From Pseudomonadota bacterium (lineage in GTDB: Bacteria > Desulfobacterota > Binatia > UBA9968): a stretch of 64,000 bases of DNA. Shown here in pieces: positions 33,656 to 40,684 of the stretch. The notes beneath the pieces were generated by a model. The model ran no database searches. It was not told where the DNA came from and saw only the letters and a list, made by a program, of their open reading frames with translations. Made by a program: the position numbers and the translations under genes. The stretch is taken from contig JAJPJQ010000014.1 in the NCBI GenBank assembly GCA_021324155.1, forward strand, positions 1 through 64,000. Direction: 5' to 3'. Each line of letters starts with the position of its first letter. Position 1 is the first letter of the stretch.

Positions 33656-34557
33656 TGCTTGGGAAATTTCTCGATCGGATAAAACACGTACGTGAGATGG
33701 AATTCTTTTATCGAATCCGGCACGGCGCCGGTGACGCGAAAGACGAGCGGGAACTCCTTCGTCTCACCCGGGCCGAGCGTCTCGCGAATGAAACAGAAGC
33801 ACTGGACAATTTCCAGGTATTTCTCGGCGTCAGCGGGGTCGTCGATGTGGCGCGCCTTCCCGGTAACGATCCGCCCGGAGCGATTCGTCGCCGTATAAAC
33901 GACCCGCAGCGTCTCGCCCGGCCGCGCGAGCACGGTGTCTTTCAACGGGCGAAAGTCCCAGGCGAGTCCCTCTTTGACTTCGCCGCTGAAACGCACGCGA
34001 ATCGCGCCGGCGGTATTGGTCGCGACGCGCCACCGGCCGCTTTCTTTAACCAGGTCGACCCGGTCTTCGCCTTCGATCATCGGCAGTGCGTTTTGGGCGC
34101 GCAATTCTTCGAACTCGCGCGCGATCGCGCGCCGATCGTTCGGCGAAAGGGTTGCCAGGCGGCCGGCGTCGAAGTCTTGGGCGAGCCGCTGGACGGCTGG
34201 ATTGTTCGCGTCGGGCGCGCGAAACGCGAAGCGCACGCTCGCGCGCTCGCGGTTGATGTCGGCGCGCACGTCCTTGAGCTCGATCATGCGCGCGAGGCCG
34301 CGCGCGACGTCCAGCGAGGCGCCGGAAAACGACGGGTTTTCCGTGAGATATTCGTCGCGGCTTTTGGCCTTGCGGTCTTCGGCGGAGAGCAGCGAATAAA
34401 CTCGGCCGTAATCGCGCGCGTAGAGCGCGGCGAGATAGCGCCGCGTGAATTCCGAGGCGTCGCCGTCGGCGACCGGCTGGATGCGCCAGAAAGCGAGCGG
34501 AAGGATCGAGAGGACGAGCAGTGCGATGACGAATAATACGATCGAGCGTGCGTGCAT
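33652..34557 (-). CDS. Cox11/CtaG-like domain protein with N-terminal extension domain
   Basis: 301 aa. After an anchor helix (~6-24) comes a domain of ~165 residues resembling an NTF2/DUF4878-like fold (EFTRRYLAALYARDYGRVYSL, then VDLVKESGRWRVAT). Residues ~195-300 match Cox11: WDFRP, YTATNRSG and the copper-binding VQCFCF (Cys253, Cys255) with LGPGETKEFPLVF. Normal Cox11 is only ~180-200 aa without the middle domain, so this is an unusual fusion. Cox11 delivers copper to CuB of haem-copper oxidases. Next to Sco, it probably serves oxidase assembly. Confidence 0.85.
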   Translation of the reverse strand: MHARSIVLFVIALLVLSILPLAFWRIQPVADGDASEFTRRYLAALYARDYGRVYSLLSAEDRKAKSRDEYLTENPSFSGASLDVARGLARMIELKDVRADINRERASVRFAFRAPDANNPAVQRLAQDFDAGRLATLSPNDRRAIAREFEELRAQNALPMIEGEDRVDLVKESGRWRVATNTAGAIRVRFSGEVKEGLAWDFRPLKDTVLARPGETLRVVYTATNRSGRIVTGKARHIDDPADAEKYLEIVQCFCFIRETLGPGETKEFPLVFRVTGAVPDSIKEFHLTYVFYPIEKFPKQ

Positions 34558-34562
34558 GGGCT

Positions 34563-35777
34563 TTACTTCACCACAAAATGAACGGTATCGCTAGCGTCGA
34601 GCTCCGTCTGATGGTCTCCGGCGACGACGCGGAGCTCGAGCGCGTGATGTCCCGGCGTGATCCCCGTGAGCGTGCCGCTTTCGGTCTCGAACATTCCCAT
34701 GAGCTCGCCGTCGACGTAGGCGTGCGCGTGCGTCCCGCGGCGGCCGGGCGTGAGACGGAACTTGAGCGGTACCTCGTCGCCGTGCAAGGTCTCGCCATCG
34801 CGGGGCGACAGAATTTTGATCGCCGCGCCCTCCGCCGGCGTGAGTACGCCGAACCTGGGCGCTGCGGCGAGCTGATGCGCGCTGTGGGCGCCGGGCGGCA
34901 GAATCGTGAGAAAGCCCGTGGCGACGAACACGATAATCGCGAGCACCGCTTCGGCGCCGATGCGCTGGAAGGCGTCGCGCGGGAACGGCGCCGGGTGCGG
35001 CGCGGCGATGAGATCGGGGAGGGTAAAATGCCGGTTGAGCGCGCCGAAAGCGAGCATCATCAAAAATAAGGCGAGCTTCAATAAAAGAACGCGGCCGTAG
35101 GCGGTCTCCAGGAGCGAATCCCAGGTCCCGACCTGAATCCAGCTTTGAAAAATGCCGGTAGAAACGAGGAGGACGACGCTGCGGAACGCCAGCCGTGAAA
35201 AGCGGGCGACTAAATTGCCGGTCCAGCCGGGCGACGTGGCGAACCGGCTGCCGCGCCAGAGCGCCCAGCAGAGCAGCGGCAGGCCGCCCGCCCAGACCGC
35301 TGCGACGGTCAGGTGAATTGCGTCGCAGGCCATCGCCATAAGCGGATATTCCCGCGCGGCGGCGGCGTGGCTGGTGAGACTCCGGCTCGCCGCGAGCGGT
35401 ATAGCGGCGAGCACCATCCAGCGGCCGGCGCGCTCGGAGATATCCGTGTTTTGAAACGAGATGAGCAGCGCGAGCAGCAGCGCGCCGTAGATCTCGCGCC
35501 ATAGCCAGACGTTTCCGCTTTGGGTTTTCATCACGTAGCGGAGGAGGACGTCGAGCGAGGGCAAGCCGCCGCCGGAAAGCTTTGCGCCTTGAACGATAAG
35601 CGCCGCGGCGGCGATCAAGAGAAAAGCCGCGGTGAACATCGCGGCAAACGATATTAGTTGCTTTCGCAGAGGACTTTCGCCGGGCGGCAGAACGAACGCG
35701 GCGGTTGCGAGCGAGCCGAGGACGAGCGCGGCCGTGAAATAAAGCGCGGCCGAAACGAGGCCTTCGATCGCGAGCAT
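34563..35777 (-). CDS. copD: CopD-like copper membrane protein with C-terminal beta domain
   Basis: 404 aa from ATG 35777. About eight helices (1-315) resemble CopD/PcoD, with SLTSHAAAAREYP, DAIHLTVAAVWAGG and a RHFTL loop bearing potential copper-binding His. The last ~90 residues are a periplasmic beta-sandwich (KILSPRDGETLHGDEVPL, AHAYVDGELMGMFETESG) homologous to the secreted protein at 31742-32140; CopD usually ends after the membrane domain. Three bases from copC. Thought to move copper across the inner membrane. Confidence 0.87.
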   Translation of the reverse strand: MLAIEGLVSAALYFTAALVLGSLATAAFVLPPGESPLRKQLISFAAMFTAAFLLIAAAALIVQGAKLSGGGLPSLDVLLRYVMKTQSGNVWLWREIYGALLLALLISFQNTDISERAGRWMVLAAIPLAASRSLTSHAAAAREYPLMAMACDAIHLTVAAVWAGGLPLLCWALWRGSRFATSPGWTGNLVARFSRLAFRSVVLLVSTGIFQSWIQVGTWDSLLETAYGRVLLLKLALFLMMLAFGALNRHFTLPDLIAAPHPAPFPRDAFQRIGAEAVLAIIVFVATGFLTILPPGAHSAHQLAAAPRFGVLTPAEGAAIKILSPRDGETLHGDEVPLKFRLTPGRRGTHAHAYVDGELMGMFETESGTLTGITPGHHALELRVVAGDHQTELDASDTVHFVVK

Positions 35778-35779
35778 TT

Positions 35780-36151
35780 TTATTTTCCGCCGGCGACCGT
35801 AAAGCGCAGCACGCCGTCGGTCACATGCGTGTCGACGGAAAGCACCTGCCATTCGATGCGGTACGTTCCCGGAGCGAGCGCCTTCACCGCGACGGCGACG
35901 GTATCGTCGGCGATTCGGCGGAGATTGCCGGCGTTCATTTTTTCCCCCGCCGCGTTCTTTACGTCGATGTGGCTGAACTCGAGCTCGATGCCTTCGGTAA
36001 ATTGAATCCGAATCTCGCGCGGCGAATCGCGCAGTACGGCGCCTTCCGGAGGGACGGCGACCATCGGATACGCATGCGCGTGCAGAAGCGCCGGCGCGAG
36101 TGCCGCGGCGAGGGCGAGCACGCTAGCGACGATTAAAGGCTTGAAAGACAT
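35780..36151 (-). CDS. copC: CopC-family periplasmic copper-binding protein
   Basis: 123 aa. A signal peptide (~1-25) leaves mature His at the N-terminus (AHAYPMVAVPPEG), the usual Cu(II) site with His in LEFSHIDVKN and VDTHVTDG. The beta-sandwich GEKMNAGNLRRIADDTV and ALAPGTYRIEW blocks are characteristic. Overlaps the end of the DUF4198 gene by 29 bases and precedes copD. Confidence 0.92.
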   Translation of the reverse strand: MSFKPLIVASVLALAAALAPALLHAHAYPMVAVPPEGAVLRDSPREIRIQFTEGIELEFSHIDVKNAAGEKMNAGNLRRIADDTVAVAVKALAPGTYRIEWQVLSVDTHVTDGVLRFTVAGGK

Positions 36152-36914
36152 ATGTGGCCTCGAAGGAATTCAGGTCGCCGCGCTCGCTCTTTTCGTCGAA
36201 CTTGACGCGGGCGAGATAAGAATCCGCCGCGGGCGGCGTGAAGCGAACGCGCCCCTCGGCATCCGTCGTGAAATCTTTCGCGCCGCGGGCTCCGGCCAGC
36301 TTCGGCACGATCGAGACGACTTTGCCTTCGGCCGGTTTACCCTTGTATCGAACTTGCAGAACGATGGACGCGCCACGCATGGCACTGGCTGCATTGTCCA
36401 CTGGAACGATCTCGAGATCATCCCCGCCGCGCGCCTGCGGCGCGGCGGATCTGATTTTCTGCGCCTCGGCGAGCATCGGCAGCGCGAGCGCTGCGAACGC
36501 GCTGCGCGCGAAGCGCACGCCGCGAAAGCGCGGGCCATCGCCGTGCTGCAGATCGCGCTCCTGGCGCGCGACCACAGTGTAGACGCCCTCTTCATCGGCG
36601 ACGAACTGCGCAACGTGGAATCCCTTAGGTCCCTTAGGGCCGGTGTTTTCCGGATCTTCGCCGAGGTCGATCATCTCGACCACGCTGGTCTTTCCCGATG
36701 GCGCGATCACGGTGACTTTGGTGAATTCCGCGTCCCATTTGCCGGCTAGCCGGTAGCTGCGATGCTCGTTCGAATGATTGCCTTGCATCAGCGCGATAGT
36801 TACCGGTTGGCCTTTCTCGACGATGGCCGGAGCGACCTCGATCCAGCCGTCGTGCGCGCGCGCCGCGCCGATCGGCAAGAAAATTATAAAAAAAGCCAGT
36901 GAGAAAACTCTCAT
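36123..36914 (-). CDS. DUF4198 periplasmic metal-associated protein
   Basis: 263 aa from ATG 36914 with GGAG five bases upstream; signal peptide ends ARAHDGW. The HDGWIEVAP start, GNHSNEHRSYR, YTVVARQERDLQHGD and the C-terminal TDAEGRVRFTPPAADSYLARV block are typical of DUF4198 (NikM/CbiK-like) proteins found with nickel, cobalt or copper systems. Mature His1 and several His may bind metal. 36915-37029 has no gene. Confidence 0.82.
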   Translation of the reverse strand: MRVFSLAFFIIFLPIGAARAHDGWIEVAPAIVEKGQPVTIALMQGNHSNEHRSYRLAGKWDAEFTKVTVIAPSGKTSVVEMIDLGEDPENTGPKGPKGFHVAQFVADEEGVYTVVARQERDLQHGDGPRFRGVRFARSAFAALALPMLAEAQKIRSAAPQARGGDDLEIVPVDNAASAMRGASIVLQVRYKGKPAEGKVVSIVPKLAGARGAKDFTTDAEGRVRFTPPAADSYLARVKFDEKSERGDLNSFEATYVFQAFNRR

Positions 36915-37029
36915 CTTCTCTCCGTTCACGGGTGACTTCGGAACTGTGTTTCGGGTGAAGTCGCGCCGAGGCAGCTAAGCGATGCCGAGCTCGCCTTCGG
37001 AGCGGTCAAAAAAATTTACAAAGACGAAA

Positions 37030-37335
37030 CTATGCCAGCGGAGGCGCTCGTGCGGAAACCGGGGAAGCGGTGGAAGACCGAAGTGAATCGACGGCCGAGG
37101 GAGCGAGCCATTGAACGACCTTTTCCTCGAACGTGAGAACGATCGCCGCTGCAACTTGCAGGTGGCAGGTCTTGGCGACGGCGAAAGCCTGACACGGGGC
37201 CGGGCGCGCTGAATGCGGATGCTCGAGAAGGTGATGAACCTGGTGTGGCGCGGAATAAAGGAGAAAAGCAAGGAACAACACCGCGACGGCGAGATAGGCC
37301 GGATGCTTGACGCGTCGATGGGCGTGCGGCGTCAT
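37030..37335 (-). CDS. His-rich membrane-anchored small protein
   Basis: 101 aa from ATG 37335. His/Lys-rich start, one helix (~13-30), then a His cluster PHQVHHLLEHPHS followed by CQAFAVAKTCHLQ, and a second amphipathic stretch. Such His/Cys patterns occur in small proteins of metal-resistance clusters; no named family recognised. It sits between the outer-membrane proteins and DUF4198. Confidence 0.6.
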   Translation of the reverse strand: MTPHAHRRVKHPAYLAVAVLFLAFLLYSAPHQVHHLLEHPHSARPAPCQAFAVAKTCHLQVAAAIVLTFEEKVVQWLAPSAVDSLRSSTASPVSARAPPLA

Positions 37336-37374
37336 TGTGTGAATGGTACCCGCGCGTTTAGTTGTTGTCAAACT

Positions 37375-38154
37375 TTAGAAGTTGAGCGCGGTCGACCAGG
37401 TCGTCCCCACCGTTACCTGAAAGCGGTCGCCGGTCGCGAGCAGGCTGCGTCCGACCGCCACGTCGAAATACGCCGGAAGATTGGGGCGGTAGCGGATGCC
37501 GATCTGGAAATTGCCGACCGCCTTTTCGCCTTTCGCGCCGCGTGACAAGCCGTAGATATCCCCGACGATGCGCCAGTTCTCGTTCAAGCCGTAGCGCAGC
37601 GCGACGCCGCCGAAAAACTGGTTCTCCAGCTTTGCTCCCTGCTGCCGGCCGACAACGGTGTAGCCGAGATTCAAATCGACCGCCGCGGGAAACCAATGCT
37701 TGGTCACGATCAAGAGAAAACCCTCGTCGAACTTGCCGGTCGATAGGCCGTTGTGGCTGTTCGCCGTCGGCACTTTGAGATCGAAAGTAAACGTCATGGC
37801 CGGCACATAGCCCTTTTCGACTTCTTCGACGAAGTTGTATTTGGAATACAGGTGGAGATCTTCGAAGCCGCTGACTGGCGACTCGCCTTTGAGATCGGTG
37901 TTGGTCCGGTCGAGTGTCAAACCTAGCTCGAGATTTTTGAGCACGCCGAAACCCAGCGTCATCGCCGGCGCTTGCTGATCGCGCCCGCCGTTTTCCGGCA
38001 CCGTGTGCGTAAAGCCGATGGAAAACTGCACGTTGTTTTGAGCGACCGGCCGCGCGTCGTCGACGACGAGCGGCCGCCCGGCGAAGGCGTCGGCGGAAAA
38101 AAAGCTAACGAACGCCGGGAGCAGTACGCTGAAAAAGGACTTCTTCCAAAACAC
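37375..38154 (-). CDS. Outer-membrane beta-barrel protein (Phenol_MetA_deg-like), copy 2
   Basis: 259 aa if GTG 38154 is used, which gives a standard signal peptide ending ADAFAGRPL; TTG 38178 would add eight residues. Barrel pattern with VVDDARPVAQNNVQFSIGFTH, RTNTDLKGESPVSGFEDLHL and LNLGYTVVGRQQG, ending TTWSTALNF with a terminal Phe. Clearly homologous along its length to 38193-38966. The family includes putative outer-membrane channels in aromatic and metal clusters. Confidence 0.8.
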   Translation of the reverse strand: MFWKKSFFSVLLPAFVSFFSADAFAGRPLVVDDARPVAQNNVQFSIGFTHTVPENGGRDQQAPAMTLGFGVLKNLELGLTLDRTNTDLKGESPVSGFEDLHLYSKYNFVEEVEKGYVPAMTFTFDLKVPTANSHNGLSTGKFDEGFLLIVTKHWFPAAVDLNLGYTVVGRQQGAKLENQFFGGVALRYGLNENWRIVGDIYGLSRGAKGEKAVGNFQIGIRYRPNLPAYFDVAVGRSLLATGDRFQVTVGTTWSTALNF

Positions 38155-38192
38155 GCCTGAGATTTTAATCGAAGGCAAGAAACTTTAACAGT

Positions 38193-38966
38193 TTAATTTT
38201 GGGCGCCGAAGTTTAACGCCGTCGACCAGGTGACCCCGCAGGTCGCCTGAAAGCGATTGCCCGTCGGCAAAAGGCTCCGTCCAATCGCAGCATCGAACAT
38301 CGTGAACTCACCCATGTGATAGCGGAGGCCGAGCTGGAAATTGCCGTCGGCGTTTGCGCGGCGGACGGCCGGTGACAGCCCATAGATGTCTCCAACGACG
38401 CGCCAATTCTCGCTTACGTTGTAGCGCAGCGCCATGCCGCCGAAGAATCGGTTCTCGAGGTTCTCGCCTTTGCGCTTTCCCACGACGATATAGCCTAGAT
38501 TGAGATCAACGGCGGCTGGAAAAAAATCTTTCGTGGCAAGGAACAAAAACGCCTCGTCGAATCTTCCGGTTGTTAACCCGCGATGTCTGTTCGCCGTCGG
38601 AACTTTCACATTGACGGCGAGTGAAAGGTCGTAAGTTTCGCCGGTCATAAAATCGTATTTGGCGTTGAGGTTGATATCCTGGAAACCGCTCAGCGGCGAT
38701 TGCCTTTTAAGATCGGTATTCGTTCGCTGGATTGCGAGACCGACTTCGAGGCGTTTGATGACTCCATACGTAGCCGCCATGATCGGAAACTGCTGGTCGC
38801 GGACGCCCTTCTCCGGCAGGGTGTGGGTAAAGCCGAACTCCAATTCGATGTTGCCAGCCGCAACGGTGGCCGCGTCGTCGACGACGAGCGGCCGTCCCGC
38901 GAAAACCTCGCCAGAATGACAGACCACTGCGCACAGCAGGGCAGCGAAAATGAGCCCGCGGTTCAC
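38193..38966 (-). CDS. Outer-membrane beta-barrel protein (Phenol_MetA_deg-like), copy 1
   Basis: 257 aa from GTG 38966, which overlaps the Ni/Co transporter stop (GTGA), so translation is coupled. Signal peptide ends EVFAGRPL. Strands VVDDAATVAAGNIELEFGF, RTNTDLKRQSPLSGFQDINL and LNLGYIVVGKRKG parallel those of copy 2, and the two likely arose by tandem duplication. Probably provides outer-membrane passage for the metal or its ligand; inferred from context. Confidence 0.82.
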   Translation of the reverse strand: MNRGLIFAALLCAVVCHSGEVFAGRPLVVDDAATVAAGNIELEFGFTHTLPEKGVRDQQFPIMAATYGVIKRLEVGLAIQRTNTDLKRQSPLSGFQDINLNAKYDFMTGETYDLSLAVNVKVPTANRHRGLTTGRFDEAFLFLATKDFFPAAVDLNLGYIVVGKRKGENLENRFFGGMALRYNVSENWRVVGDIYGLSPAVRRANADGNFQLGLRYHMGEFTMFDAAIGRSLLPTGNRFQATCGVTWSTALNFGAQN

Positions 38967-39727
38967 AGCGAAGGATGCCAATCGATGATCTTCGGCAAAA
39001 CCGATTCGTGTCCGGTGATGAAAACGATGCCGACAATGAGGCTGAAAAGCGCGACGCACCCGCCGACCACGCGCAGGACCGTGATGTTGCGGCTCGCGAG
39101 CCGGAAGCCCGAGAGCGTCGCCATCGCGATCAGTGAATTCGAAATAACCAGCCCGATCACGAACGTGCAGAGCATGAGCGTACCGAGGAGTTTGCCACCC
39201 ATTCCGGCAACGGCGAGGAACAGCAGCGCCTGCGTCGCGGTTTCGGCGCCGATGCCATGCAGCATGCCGATGCCGAATGCGGCGCGCGGGCCGTAGACGG
39301 AGGTCCGCGTGAGTACGAACGGCTGCGGGTTTCCCGCGAGTCGATGCTTAGCCCATGTTGCCGACGACCCGACGGCATCGAAGATCAGCATCCAGCGGCT
39401 GCGGAGTTTGAAGTCGTGGTGATGGTGGAACAGCGAATAGATGATCCAGACGGCGAGAAAAATCAGCGTGACGCCGACGGCCGGCCCCATGATGTCGTCT
39501 ACCCATTCGGGCAGCGCGAGTCCGGCGAGGATCGCGAGGATGCCCAGGGCTATGACGATGAGCGCATGGCCGAGGGCGTATAACGTTGCGAGGTATAAGC
39601 CGGGCCGCCATTCGTCGACTGTGCCGGTGATGTCGGTGATCGCCGCGATATGATCCCAATCGATGCCGTGCGCGAGACCTAGCAGAAGCGTCGTAACAAG
39701 CAGCGCCGCAAAGCTGTGCGTTTCCAT
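38963..39727 (-). CDS. Nickel/cobalt transporter (NiCoT/HoxN-like)
   Basis: 254 aa with six to seven helices. The signature HX4DH is His20-...-Asp25-His26 (LAHGIDWDHIAAITDI), and LYALGHALIV, FHHHHDF and GMLHGIGAETATQALLF are the other family regions. Imports Ni or Co. Preceded by a NikR-like operator (39755-39781) and located directly after nikR. Confidence 0.9.
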   Translation of the reverse strand: METHSFAALLVTTLLLGLAHGIDWDHIAAITDITGTVDEWRPGLYLATLYALGHALIVIALGILAILAGLALPEWVDDIMGPAVGVTLIFLAVWIIYSLFHHHHDFKLRSRWMLIFDAVGSSATWAKHRLAGNPQPFVLTRTSVYGPRAAFGIGMLHGIGAETATQALLFLAVAGMGGKLLGTLMLCTFVIGLVISNSLIAMATLSGFRLASRNITVLRVVGGCVALFSLIVGIVFITGHESVLPKIIDWHPSL

Positions 39728-39754
39728 AGTCGTATCCTGATGTCGCGCGTCTGG

Positions 39755-39781
39755 GTAGCACTATTCTTATTTTAGTGTTAC
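39755..39781 (-). promoter_or_regulatory. NikR-like operator before Ni/Co transporter
   Basis: gtagcacta (39755-39763) and tagtgttac (39773-39781) are inverted with one mismatch around nine bases, i.e. GTAGCAC-N13-GTGTTAC. It lies 28 bases upstream of the transporter start and matches, in half-site and spacing, the site before nikR itself. Nickel-loaded NikR should bind here and repress. Confidence 0.68.
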
Positions 39782-39798
39782 CTGTAGACAAAAAAAAT

Positions 39799-40215
39799 TT
39801 AGTGGTGCGGTTCCACCGCAGTAGTCACGAGTTTTCCGTTTTCGACGCCTTTGGTCGAAATCAGCTTTGCGGCGACCTCGTGCACCTTCGCCGCACCGCC
39901 GCGGATCACGATCGCCTCGAGACAATTATGCTCGTCGAGGTGAATGTGCAGGCTGGCGTTGATTGCCACCTTCGCCTTGTGCTGCATGTCCGCCAAGATG
40001 TCTCCCAGATGATGCGTTCGGTGGTCGTAAACCAGGGTCACGACGCCGACGACGTCGCCGTCGCCCTGGCTCACCTTCTTCTGAATCAAGTGATCGCGGA
40101 TCAGGTCGCGAATCGCCTCTGAGCGATTGGCGTAGCCCATCTCCGCGATGCTCCGGTCGAACGAGCGGAGCAGGTCGTCTTCGAGCGAGACGCCGAAACG
40201 CGAGACTCTCGACAT
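39799..40215 (-). CDS. nikR: Nickel-responsive regulator NikR
   Basis: 138 aa from ATG 40215. A ribbon-helix-helix DNA-binding domain (SRFGVSLEDDLLRSFD) is followed by an ACT-like domain. The high-affinity nickel ligands are conserved with the spacing of known NikR: His79, His90, His92, Cys98 (ILADMQHK, LHIHLDEHNC). Tetrameric repressor of nickel uptake when nickel is sufficient. Operators occur before its own gene and before the transporter. Confidence 0.95.
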   Translation of the reverse strand: MSRVSRFGVSLEDDLLRSFDRSIAEMGYANRSEAIRDLIRDHLIQKKVSQGDGDVVGVVTLVYDHRTHHLGDILADMQHKAKVAINASLHIHLDEHNCLEAIVIRGGAAKVHEVAAKLISTKGVENGKLVTTAVEPHH

Positions 40216-40226
40216 ACTACATAAGG

Positions 40227-40256
40227 GTCGTAGCACGTTCTTTAAAAACGTGTCAA
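40227..40256 (-). promoter_or_regulatory. nikR promoter overlapped by NikR-like operator
   Basis: GTAGCAC-N13-GTGTCAA spans 40230-40256, the same half-site and spacing as at 39755. On the minus strand ttgaca (40256-40251), 18 bases and tacgac (40232-40227) form a promoter for nikR, so the operator fills the space between -35 and -10. Autoregulation expected. An additional perfect dyad cacgtt/aacgtg lies inside. Confidence 0.55.
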
Positions 40257-40266
40257 CCGCGCCGCC

Positions 40267-40294
40267 TTGACAAGACTTAGCGGTCGCGCATAAT
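40267..40294 (+). promoter_or_regulatory. Sigma-70-type promoter of small secreted protein gene
   Basis: ttgaca (40267-40272, perfect), 16 bases, cataat (40289-40294, 5/6). The predicted start ~40301 is two bases before GTG 40303, implying a leaderless mRNA. The NikR-like site lies 11 bases upstream. Confidence 0.52.
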
Positions 40295-40302
40295 TGGTGC
40301 AC

Positions 40303-40602
40303 GTGAGCCCGACCGTCAAAGCGCGAGCGATCGAAGCGCGGCATTGGACCGCCGCGGCCTTGTTGCTCGCTCTGCTGGCGCTCCCGCTTCATATCCACGC
40401 GTTCACTCCGACGCCGCAGCTGGCGCAGGAGTGCAGCTGCTATCAAGGCGCCCGGACCTGCGCCGTCGAGGTGCCACAGCCAGCGGACTTCGCGCCGTCG
40501 TTCCAGGCCACCGTCGTTCACGAGCAACAGCCTAGGCTCAACAGCCGCGTCGCTTTCGATTTTCATTCGATCCGCGCTCCCCCGTCAGTCGCTTCTCTTT
40601 AA
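40303..40602 (+). CDS. Small exported Cys-containing protein
   Basis: 99 aa from GTG 40303, chosen because the promoter at 40267 starts transcription just before it (in-frame GTG 40297 and TTG 40294 lie at or inside the -10). N-terminal basic segment, helix (~18-33, LLLALLALPLHIHAF), then ECSCYQGARTC and a Pro-rich tail. No family recognised; the Cys cluster suits metal or disulfide chemistry. Lies between nikR and a metal-uptake set. Confidence 0.55.
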   Translation: MSPTVKARAIEARHWTAAALLLALLALPLHIHAFTPTPQLAQECSCYQGARTCAVEVPQPADFAPSFQATVVHEQQPRLNSRVAFDFHSIRAPPSVASL

Positions 40603-40636
40603 CTTTTCCCAGACAGAAAAATCTTGACCGTCTTTG

Positions 40637-40659
40637 CCCTCCCGCCGTTTGAGGGAGGG
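40637..40659. other. Leader hairpin before outer-membrane gene
   Basis: ccctccc (40637-40643) pairs with gggaggg (40653-40659) around nine bases, followed by gagaccttttacc. It sits 26 bases before ATG 40685 and could be a weak terminator of the preceding gene or a leader element for the next; no metal-responsive repressor box was recognised. Confidence 0.4.
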
Positions 40660-40684
40660 GAGACCTTTTACCTGGAGGGTGAGT

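Noticed and set aside
36975..37271. 98-residue minus-strand frame overlapping the His-rich gene
   Set aside because: Arg/Pro-rich; the alternative frame (37030-37335) has a membrane helix and a sensible His/Cys pattern.
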